DNA of 64,000 nucleotides from NCBI GenBank assembly GCA_016801845.1, contig CM028912.1, positions 7,811,501 to 7,875,500 on the forward strand. Reading direction: 5' to 3'. The notes below the pieces were generated by a model that worked only from the letters and a program-made list of their open reading frames with translations, searched no databases and was not told where the DNA came from. This DNA is from Polydactylus sextarius (lineage: Eukaryota > Chordata > Actinopteri > Polynemidae). The position numbers and the translations under genes were made by a program. Within the stretch, counting starts at the first letter, position 1. The number at the start of each line of letters is the position of its first letter. Shown here one piece after another: positions 51,031 to 61,506 of this stretch.

Positions 51031-54000
51031 TTGATAGATTTCCAATTCTGTTCATAAAGCTTTTTGTAAAATCTGGTTTTGTCTGTAAGTATAAGACTCC
51101 TGTGCCGACTTTTGGAGGAGAATGTTTTGACAGCCTCTGTGACCTCCCCGACCTTCCTTGCTTGTACTGCACTGAATGATGATTAGAGGATGTGCAGTAA
51201 GAAGTACTGGCTATTGCTGGTAATTGCTCCCTAGGTATTTTTTTTTTCAGCATCTCGAGTGTTTTGTTTTTATGATGGACAAACTGTATTAGTGATATAC
51301 AAGACAACTATAACTCCACTTCTATTCTTATTTATTTGGACCTAAAAGAATTTCTGTCATTATTCGCAGGTAGAAATGATGAAATCCTTGTACTCCACAT
51401 TGATTTTTTTCGGGTTAAGTGCTTGTGAAATCATGAATTAGCCAGGCAGTGCTAATCCTCATCAGAGCCATTGTATTGATAACCAGTACTACCTTAATCA
51501 ATAGTCATCCATTACACACAGCATTGCCGTCTAAATTCTATTTAGCTTGCGCTTCTTGCTCAAACTCATCTATTACAAATAAAATGCTGTCAAGAGATGT
51601 CAGTCCATAAGTGAAAGGGAGTAGTGTTTTGAAGGTCAAATTAACGTTGCTAAATCATCTGTGTGGTGCTGAAGCATTAAATGTTCCCTTGCGTTTATAA
51701 GAGTTGAGAATACACCCTACAACAGCACTGCTCTTACTCACTCTTAGAAAGCTTGGTGCCAGAAAAGCTATTAATGATAACGTTGGTTATGTAGCAATAA
51801 CAAAAACCTACATGTATTTTACGTTGCACCTTTGAAGTACTTGATATAAATATGTGCCGCTGGTGTTTCGAGACACTATACAGGTGCTATGTAAAGAGCA
51901 GCTATAAGTCAAAATTGAGTTTCCTGATATTATCCCATTAAGACCACTCTAAGCAGAACTACCAAGTAAACACAAAAATGGTGAGTGGCAATCTTCTTCA
52001 ATTTCATCATTGTACTTAAAGCTGAAATCTGAACATGCTCAAAGGAGCCAAGGTCATGAAAAGCATCCAAAGCAAAGAAGAAAAATCTCATGTGGTGATA
52101 TAAATTATAGAGCAATATGAAGACTAAATGGGCGGTTTGGTACAATTTGACATAGAGACTTTATTAGAATTAAAGAACATTACACAAAAAGCAAAAGCAA
52201 ATCACTAGCAACTGGATAATCACCAGTTGTACATACACATTTAAAGCTGTGTCTGTGTTTATCTGTGTGAAAGAGAGAAAGACCGAGACATAGTGACAGG
52301 AAAACACAGAATGTGCATCTGTCAAACATGGGGATGAGGGGGGGTGGGGGGTGGGGATTGATAATCCAATGAACCACAACAGCCAGGATAAAATCTCAAA
52401 GATCACATGCAACAAAAATGTCACAAAATCTGCCTGTGCTTTATGTTTCCAGCTCCTTCTCTGACACAGAGTCACAGACATTTTCCATATGTAGAATATA
52501 CAAATGCTAACCAGATCATATTTTGCTAAGAGACAGCACATCTCTCCCATCTGCCAAGTCAGAAGCAATTAATAGTGGCTGAGACAACAATCATAATAGC
52601 AATGAATCTGTGCTGTCACAAGAGAGGTAGACCTGTTGAACCTCCTCTATCTAGAGCACAAAACCAGACCGGAAAACTGCACATTCCAAACCACGAATAA
52701 ACACCTAAGGCTTTACAGCGTCATAGCAGCACGAAACTTCTCAAGACACATGGAAAGCAGCCAAGAAGATCACAATGAATATTTTTTTTCAAAGATTATT
52801 TTCTCAAAAGTTTTCACTGTTTCAGGAGTCACAGTAAGCTCTGTTCCATTAACTTTTTTTTTTTTTTTTACCCATAGACATCTGACAATGTCAAACCAAC
52901 CTTGAATATGTCAATATGAAGAGTGCTCGCCATTACCCATACTCTTTTCCATGGATGGAGAAACATCACTGCCAAATGCTTTCATCTCCTGCTTTGCCTC
53001 AAACAAAAATGACTCATATATATACACAGTGAATGTGCGGTACACACACACACACACACAGATACAGACATACAGATACTGTACGCTCAAAACACACTTA
53101 AGGCAATGGTGGCCTGTCAACTGTGACCATTCGAGTAAATCTAAATACACCCTTGTATGCTTCTCTAACCCCTTATCCCCGTTCATCCCTTATGAGCCTT
53201 CGGCCTGAACAAGCTGCTTAGAAACATGGCACACAACTATATGTCACTGAAAACGCAAGATCAGATCTTTCCTTTAAAAAAACATCACTAAGCAAATATA
53301 CAAGAGAATATTTATATTTATATTATTAACACCTGATTTTCAGCACAGTTCAGAATAATATATGTATATTTACAATGATGTGAACTGATGCTGGGCAGAT
53401 ATATTTTATATTTGCCTCTTGCTAAAGAAGACTTCTGTGTCACTATATAATTGTCACTGACATTCACAGCAAGATAGTTGCACTAATCCACCCCAGAGAC
53501 GGTAAACAACAACACTTATGAGACAATACCCAGATGCTTGACTTTGAAACGACACAGTCTCTAATCCTCATCATTATGTTCCACAATATGATTTCTACAG
53601 TCCACATGGATCATACTGATGTGATGTACATCTTCATTAAAACACAGTCTTGAAGATGAAGATATTACAGCAAAGAGTAACTCATTCTGCAAGTAGCTGC
53701 ACATTTCTTGACAACTCAACATCAAAGATATGACAGCTATAAAAAAAAAAAAAACAGAAGGGGAAAAGGCGGCATTGTGGGTTTTTTTTTTTTTTTTTAC
53801 TAACAATGAAACCCTTGTTGCATCAGAAATGACTTCCTCATTTTATAAGCAAGTAAACAAAAGGGCAAAAGCTGGTAACAATCCCAAGGCTCCACACCTC
53901 AGGGACACCCACAGCCCCAAATTCCCTGTGTAATATTTGTAATTTGATTAATTGCAGATTTGATAAAGTTTGTTATGAATTTGAATACAATCAACAAGGG

Positions 54001-56313
54001 GAGGACCTGCATTATTAGCTGGTACTTTGGCTTGTAGAAACAGAGTTAATTTTAGTGCTTTCTAATCATAATTTAACATTGTCTTCTGGAAATTACATTT
54101 CTGTGCAATGAAACTGAAACACTAAATATGTGAATGAAACATGCAATTGCATTGTATCTTCTGTTTAAATAACAAAGCAAAGTTGTTAATTACCAAATCT
54201 GGCAAGTTGTAGAAATGTTCATTTTAATTGCATCAATGTATTTAATTTGTTTCACACTAAAATATTCAATCTTGCAGGACAATATCTACAAGTTTAGTAA
54301 TTACAGCACAATTAAACTTTAACATGGTTACATTTGGAGACTGGCAGCGCTTAACGTTAAGGATAAATCACTGTTATGTTTAATATGGAGTGGAAAAACA
54401 ATGAAAACAGTGGTTTTATTACCCAAACCTAACCCCAGAAAGAGATCCAGTCTCTGGTGTCATAAACCTGTGCTTTGTTAGTCTTCCTTCCTTCCTAGTC
54501 TGGTGCAAAACATAAATCTAGCACTTTATTCACTCTAAATATAATTCAGGTAAGAGTTATGCCTTTACAGTGTGGTTAGGAAAACAATTTAATTCAATTT
54601 AATGTCTAGAAGAGTAGTTTGGCTCATATAATGCATATTCCTAATACAGATGCTTTTAATCAAATTACCACAATAAAACACCATTTAAAAATCTATTCAT
54701 AAGGCAACAGGTTGTACTGTACTTAACTGGAGGCTTAAGACACATAGTTAATTTTTTCACACAAATGGAACAATGTCAGATTAAAATTAACTTCTTTAAT
54801 TCCGTTACGTGGTCATATGATGGGAAGCTGAAAGCGACATTCATCAATTGCAATGCAAACAGGTACAAGTCAGTAGGGAATCTGTACTATCACACACTGC
54901 CAGAGCAGAATTTCATTTGCCACTTGAATAACCAATCTGGGAGAAAAAAAATGAATTTACCAACGCTGAGCGAATTTGTGTTGAATGTACCTGCTGGTGC
55001 TGCCAAATTTGCTTCTCAAATATCAGCTTTGTGCACATGAAACAACTATGACCCCACTCAAGCGGCCAACCCCTAGATCCCAGAGCCTTCCCGTGCGTGG
55101 TGCCCTTATCGTTCCCCGGCAGCCCCTTAGCTGCACTATTTGTCTGCAACACTTGCATATTGTAACAAATGGTTGCACTTTTATGTGGAGGAATGGGTTC
55201 TGCTCATGAGGATGCTCTGGGGGCACTCTCATGGGGGGAGAGGGTGGAAGCGGTGAAATTAATCAGCGCAGCAGCCGGCACCAGCTTTGTATAGTCTCTG
55301 TGAAGAGCAGAGGCTATAGTTTATCCAGCAGCAAGGGTGTAATAATCAAAACAATGAATGGGGACTAGTTATTTTATCAACACCACCTCATTGTCTTGCA
55401 TGAACATGATTGATTACTTGTGTGAAAGAGATTATTTGAGGGTAAATACTGATAGTCATCAGTCTTTTGTTTTTCTCTTGTCAAGCTCAAACCATTCAAA
55501 CTTACTTAAATATCATCAGAGCAACTTAAAGCTGCAGTAACAGATTTTTTTTTAATTAGCTAATTAGAAAAATGTAACAAATTTACTCATCTAGCTGGAG
55601 CAAACTAGCAATTATTCTATTTCCTAGTGAAACAAAGTCCAATATGTCTTCTTGTAGTTCTGTTTTGGCCTCTATCAACGACATCGGGAAATATGATTTG
55701 TGGAACAAGGTAAATGGATAATGAGCGCACAGTTGTGGTGATAATATTCTGTGGGTTCATTGTGACTGACCCCTTTCACATTACATGTATAATTTAATCC
55801 ATTGGGAATATTAAATATATTGATTAGTACAGCTTTAAACTCAGGTAGCCCTCACCAACACTATTTGCAAATGCAAATGTAATTCACAAATTAATTTACA
55901 TGTGCATTTGAATACATGTCCTAAACCAAATCATCTCCACATTCACGATTTTCCTGAGTGAGATTTCAGAGTGGAGGAGAACATTTCCTGCTATATCGCT
56001 ATTTCTAAATAAAGACTTCACATTACATTTAATATGAAGCCTGTGAATGTAATCACCGATGCATCATTTAAACAGAAGACTGAAGTTGACATTTGTAATA
56101 ACCTTTAGTACTTCTGTTCACTCTGACATTTATCTATTTACAGCATAAGTGGAATATGCTAATTAGATTCATCCACTGTCTGCAGAGAATTTGTCATAGG
56201 TATTTTCATTTTCATGGCCAGTATTCATTGTGTGAAGAAGGAAAAGAACTAATTATGGGTCTCTCTCTTGGTAGTGAACAAGTGCATAATAACCAGCTTA
56301 AGCTGGAGTGCTC

Positions 56314-56337
56314 TGTGTGTGTGTGTGTGTGTGTGTT
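56314..56337 (+). repeat. TG microsatellite
   Basis: Twelve TG units. Confidence 0.92.
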
Positions 56338-57889
56338 TGCAGTGTCTGGATGAGGTCGGGTGGGGAGCAAGTCATAACGTCAAACAGCCTCTGTGACACC
56401 ACAGGGAAATCAGCCTCTCACAGCCTTCCAGGAAGAAAAAAAAAAAAACACTTTCACTGTGTCACTCACAGACGACTGCTTTGTACTATTCGTCTATCTG
56501 AGAAACACCACCAGCAGAAACACAAATCCCTACCTTTCTGCCATTTACAGCAGGAGAACTTCATCCATACATAAGTAATGTTTACTTATTACTTAGTAGT
56601 ACTGACATTTCAGTTTGAAAAACACGTCTATCTACTATGAACCGACTTTGGTTTTACTGTATGTGTATATTTAAGATATACAAAGCCAGCAGCTAGATCT
56701 GCATGCCCCCTGTTTTTTAATAAGATGATGGTGTTTTGTCTTTTTTTTTTGTTTGTTTGAAGTAAAATGGTGTCAATGTATTAGACATATAGGATCAATG
56801 GTAGCAGATGTTACCTAATTTGCCCGTGAGTGTTTTATTGTCCTAGTGAAGGTATTGTATGTCATTAGGACTATTGTTGTTTTGTTTGAGCCAAATGTCT
56901 GCCGTCTCCTCCAGTAATGTATCAGTATGATTTATATCTTAGGGAACCACAAAAAATTCAAGCTGATGTAGGATTTTCCCAAAAAAAAAAAATGCTCATA
57001 AGCACAGCCCGTGCATCTATTAGTTGCGAGGCTGACAGCATTTTGCTTTGGAGCACTCAGCAAAATATGCTCATCCTCTCAGCCTGGCAGGGTTGAGGTC
57101 GTAACACAATTACTGTGAGGTGAGTGGCGGGGGGAGACGGAGTCAGGCATGCCAGACAGGGCCTGACAAACAGAGACCTTGCTGCCACTCTGTAGCCTGC
57201 AGGGGAGCCCAACAGGGATGGCAAGGAGCTGAACTTATTTGTAAATGCTGTAGGTACTTGATCCTTATGTTAAGCGTTTACTGCAGCCCACCAATGTGTT
57301 TCACTGGTGAACTAATTGTTCATTAAAAATGTACGTATACGGTCCCATGCTTAACGTTTAACACGTTTAAGTTACTATACAACCAAAATCAACACATGCA
57401 TGGGGCGTCTTGTTTTAGCTGTGACATGATCCTCATAAATTACGTCGTCATGAGTAAATAAGTTGCTTGGTATATTATAATAATAATCATAATTTGGCTT
57501 TGTCTTCACTAACAACTACATACTTAACATAAAGGCAAATCAAGCCAGTGAAATGCAACAGATTAACAATTAATAACAATAACATGGATAAGACTAATTG
57601 TTTAATAAATAAATTATTTGGTTAAATGCTGCATTTTAGGGGGGAAATATTGTTCATCTCATATTCTAAACATGGTTTAAGTTGCTTTGAATGTAGTGTC
57701 ATTAATGAGTTTTCAATCTGTCGGTCTCTTGTTTTAAATTGTTGAGTTCACAAATGATTCAAACATTTGACATTTGAAGCTGCTTTTACAGGACATTAGA
57801 GCTACGGTGAGTTATCAGTGCACAGTGTATCTCTAACCTACAACCCACTGATACTGTACCACAAACTATCTATTCTATCTATGTATACC

Positions 57890-57892
<3 letters not shown>

Positions 57893-57947
<55 letters not shown>
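57893..57947 (+). repeat. AT microsatellite
   Basis: About 27 uninterrupted AT units; self-complementary. Confidence 0.96.
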
Positions 57948-57950
<3 letters not shown>

Positions 57951-58701
57951 CTTAATATACTCTAAATTTAGAGTATTAAGCAAACATGCTTGTCCTTTTT
58001 TTGTTCTTTCTGTTGTATTCAGAGGAGTTGTTCTTCGAACATCTTGTAAAGAATATATAACGTATGGCCCAATCATTAGATAGTTTCTACAAATAATGCT
58101 CCTATCAAAGTGCTGGGTCCTTATCAGCTAACTGTGCTAATTTACTGCCCTCAAACAAGAAGAGGAAGTCTTCTCAAAGTCACATTTGCTGCTGTAGTGC
58201 TGCACAATACAAACAAACAGTGAACAAAGAGAAAAAAAAAAAAACGTCTCTAAAAACTAAAAAACACAAAGGTGGGTGGCATTTAAGTTTACAAAGAAAA
58301 CTCAAGTTATAAAAACCGTTTATGTTCTGTAAACAGTTTATACCACTGATGTTTTTACTGGGAACTGTGCAGCCATGTAGAACAGACAAGCAACAGTTAT
58401 CATCTGGAGAAAATTTTCTGTAGTTACTTGCCTGTGATTATGGTACCCTGTAAAGTATGAGGCATCAAAAGCAGAAAGATATAACATAGTATTTAGCAGC
58501 AGGCACTTAGTCCACAAGGCAATTGCATTACCATCAGTAACACAGATAAACATTAAGAACTGACAGCAAAATATAAAATATTAGTTTTATAGCTACATAA
58601 TAACTTCCACGTTATCAAGACCATCTTCCTCCCGTATCATACAGCTCATCACTACTCATATCTTCTGTCAGTACACACAATACTGTACTGTATGTATGTA
58701 T

Positions 58702-58703
<2 letters not shown>

Positions 58704-58741
<38 letters not shown>
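58704..58741 (+). repeat. CA microsatellite next to a TGTA run
   Basis: About nineteen AC units after three to four TGTA units (58690-58703), downstream of the CCK receptor stop and perhaps in its 3' UTR. Confidence 0.93.
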
Positions 58742-58743
<2 letters not shown>

Positions 58744-59052
58744 CTTTAAATATCTAGGCAAAAACTTTATCTTGTTCCACTGAGACAAGCGATAACTAAT
58801 CTGTTTTTGTTTGTTTTCAATGCTTTAACTATGGAGGTATTTACATTGTAAGAATGAGTTTCATCACATAATTCTTGTATAACTGTATTTACAGTCACAC
58901 AATGAAGCATCTGCACTGGTACATTATATGACATGTTTTTTCATTTACATTACAGTCCATATGAACACAGACTTGGCCTAAAGACAAACGATGTGGGGTG
59001 CTGTGTTGCCGTAGTAACTGCCTCTCCTGGATGGTGCCTGTATTTATCTGCC

Positions 59053-59594
59053 TCAGCAGGTTCCCATGGTGCTGACTGTAGTGTAACTGAACTTGCACAT
59101 GGACCCTCCCATCGCCATAACATCCTCTTCGTTGTCCCGTAACCCACCACGTCGACGCCGGTGGCAAGGTGCTGCGAAGCACGAGAACGTGGTGACCAAA
59201 GCTTTGCGGAAACGCGTGTTCATGAAGCAGTAAATGATTGGGTTGACGCACGCAGATGTATAGCACAATAAATGGATGAAAGCAATGGGCGCCCCTGAGA
59301 GGGTATGTTTAGCAGCGAGATCATCAAAAGCCCGCCAGGTGTTGGCACAGTACAGTGGCATCCAGCAGAGAAAGAACAGGAAAACAATGACCACCAACAT
59401 GCGGATGACTCGCTTCTTAGCCTCCAGTTTGGCCTCAGATGTGTTGCTGCGTGGACGCTCTGTCTTCATTGCCTTGGCTGCTGCAGCCATGTTGGACATC
59501 TCCATTGAATGCGGCCTCTGGACAACATTAACATAGCAACCGTCTCCATCATCACTGCCACTAGATGCAGTAGAGGTCAGGCCATTTGTCACAT
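59053..59594 (-). CDS. cckbr: Cholecystokinin/gastrin receptor, last coding exon (third loop end, TM6, TM7, tail)
   Basis: This is a class A GPCR for cholecystokinin and gastrin peptides, acting at the plasma membrane of neurons and gut cells through Gq-type signalling. Reading minus, the exon opens after CTCTACAG with AT, completing a split Asp codon, then V-T-N-G-L; the next codon is GTG, not a start. Landmarks, with residue 1 being the Val at 59592, are DGDGCYVNV (16-24) in the third cytoplasmic loop, AKKRVIRML before TM6, CWMP (76-79), NTWRAFD (84-90), LSGAPIAFIHLL (98-109), NPIIY (117-121) in TM7, two Cys (138, 143) for possible palmitoylation, and the tail FSYTTVSTMGTC before TGA. NTWRAFD, LSGAP and SYTTVSTMG fit CCKBR better than CCKAR. 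No break is seen. A fish-specific third CCK receptor paralogue remains possible. Confidence 0.92.
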
Positions 59595-61378
59595 CTGTAG
59601 AGAAAAAGGAGGTTGTCTGTGTGAATTAAATTTACCAAAATACTGACGTATTGTCTTTAAAGGTGTTAACAATACAAGCCAAATTGCTGCAGCTGGTAAT
59701 AAAAAGGCTTGAATTGGTATTGCTGTCGGTATCAGTGATTGTGGTGACACTCATTATCCAGTAAACACAGCTCTCATGCTCTTTACTAGATTGTGAGCTT
59801 GCAAACACAGATGTGTTCACACATTATCAGCACCTTTGTCCTGCACAGTAATAAATTTTGCGCTGCATGTGGAGAACCAGTGTGGACACAGGAAGTATAA
59901 TTTACACTTATGTTGAACAGAATAGTTGAGCAGAATAAAATTGGACACAACATAAGAAAATATAGATATGAAGTTTAGAGAAAATGACGTTAGCAGCCTA
60001 TATGTTATATTATTACATTACTGATATAGTTTTTGCACAGTAAAAGCTTTCCATGGCCATGCACTTAACAGTGGAAAACATGTTTTCTACTGCACCCTAC
60101 CCATTAGGAACAACAGCGAGGTTTTGCGTAAACACCTGCCGTGCAATGGAGAGCTTCAAACCAAAAAACATCAAACCAACACTAACTGTGTACCTAGATC
60201 CCGGGCGTCTTATTTAGTAGCGACCAAAGGTTACACAGACAATCCCTGCGACTGAAATAAAAGATGTAAGGGTTCACATAAAACTGAATGCTAATAAAAA
60301 AGGGGAAGCTGGAGAGGCAGAAGTATTAAAGCAGCGAGGAAACAGAGCATAGGTTTTTAAAGCAAGTGCTCAATGTTTATACAAATTGCCTGGTGTTACA
60401 GATGTGACACTGACATATATGAGTGAATGGTAATGTGAGTAGAACATGTCAGTACTCAGCAATCTCCATGTCTCTATAAAAACAAATCCCATCGAGTTGC
60501 GTTGCACTGCGGCTCTGTGGAGCTACATGCAACCATTTTGGATTTTGGATAGTCCTTTAAAGAGCAGCTGCACAGCTTAATGGACAGACAATTGACAAGA
60601 AGTTCTTGCTGACTCACAGAAATTGTCTGTTTGGAAGTATTAGAGTTTACTTGTATTATTTAATATGCCCGCTCTCCCTCTTCAAAGGACAAACAAGCAA
60701 ATACAAACTTGGACTTGGTAGGACTAGGACTTGGTAATGTAGTGAGAATATGTTCAATTTACTGAACCATTCCTGGGTTATTATGTAAAACAGAGGTTAT
60801 TTTCAAGTCTTTTGGGATGTTCTGTATCATTTTTTGTCTAATTTCTAGTTCTTTTTTTTTTGGACAATCTCTTGTACAACAGATGGTGATGTCTAGGTTG
60901 ACAGCTGCCAGCTCACTCCACCCTCTAATGGAGCACCAGCAAACACACAACATGGCCACAAAAAGGTCATGTTGCACTTTACTTTTACTTAACCTCCACA
61001 ACACATTACAGTGATTGTGGTGTTAATGAAATTCCTGTGATTCAAAATGAAATACCTCATCATTAAAATAAAATAATGTAAATACAAATATTAGAGTCCT
61101 GTTGGAAGGTGAACAGGTCAAAGTACTTTACATAGCCAGGTTGAAAACATACAATAATATCTTCCATTTTACTACCACAGAGGTGGCACCAAGGGATAAA
61201 TGAGGCATAATTTAGCAGAAACAAAAATCTCATTTATTTGTTTCTAGATGTGCATGAGTGATCCTATCATATTATTTCTGCTCTCTCTAGATAGTTGCAA
61301 GTGACAAATGGCTGTGATGTCAGTGTTAAACTTTGTGCTACGCCTATTTATAAAGTTGTTTTTACTCTTTGCCCTCAC
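59595..61378 (-). other. cckbr: Last intron of the CCK receptor gene
   Basis: The intron is 1784 bases long. On the minus strand its donor is GCTG|GTGAGG, with GT at 61378-61377. Its acceptor is CTCTACAG, with AG at 59596-59595. It interrupts the third cytoplasmic loop, the same place as in CCKBR genes. No other feature is recognised inside it. Confidence 0.85.
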
Positions 61379-61506
61379 CAGCGGAGACTTTCTTGTGTCC
61401 CATCTCAAACTGGATGCCTCTGTAAAGTTCCCTGGAGATCAGCCCATAGGCCACAATCATCACCACCCCTGGGATCGCAAACAGCACAAGAAGAAGCAGA
61501 ATGTAC
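61379..61506 (-). CDS. cckbr: Cholecystokinin/gastrin receptor, penultimate exon (TM5 and start of third loop)
   Basis: The exon is 128 bases: one base of a split codon, 42 codons and one base more. It reads YILLLLVLFAIPGVVMIVAY, then GLISRELYRGIQFEMGHKKV, then S-A. This is transmembrane helix 5 followed by the third cytoplasmic loop; IPGVVM.VAYGLISRELY is near-identical in CCKBR. The acceptor on the minus strand is TTTGTCTTCAAG|GTACAT and the donor is GCTG|GTGAGG. The end phase (1) fits the start of the exon at 59594, so the joined product is continuous. The loop between RELY and GCYV is about 40 residues, shorter than in human CCKBR. Exons for the N-terminus and TM1-4 are not found up to 64000 and must lie to the right. 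Confidence 0.93.

Larger units (their letters stand above)
30216..59052. other. Intergenic region between NALF (+) and the CCK receptor (-)
   Basis: Most of this stretch is AT-rich DNA without recognisable coding exons. Named contents are a transposon-like ORF (31891-32202), a LINE fragment (34857-35220), a dispersed-repeat remnant (35998-36085), a MITE-like element (40654-41360) with a nearby palindrome, a compound AT/AG microsatellite (43036-43124), a SINE (46141-46430), a CpG-rich patch (46445-46990) and TA and CA arrays at 57893 and 58704. Its right end probably includes the 3' UTR of the CCK receptor, but no clear AATAAA on the minus strand was found within about 1 kb of the stop. Confidence 0.6.

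Noticed and set aside
59276..59536. Plus-strand ORFs opposite the CCK receptor exon
   Set aside because: Antisense shadows of a well-supported GPCR exon.
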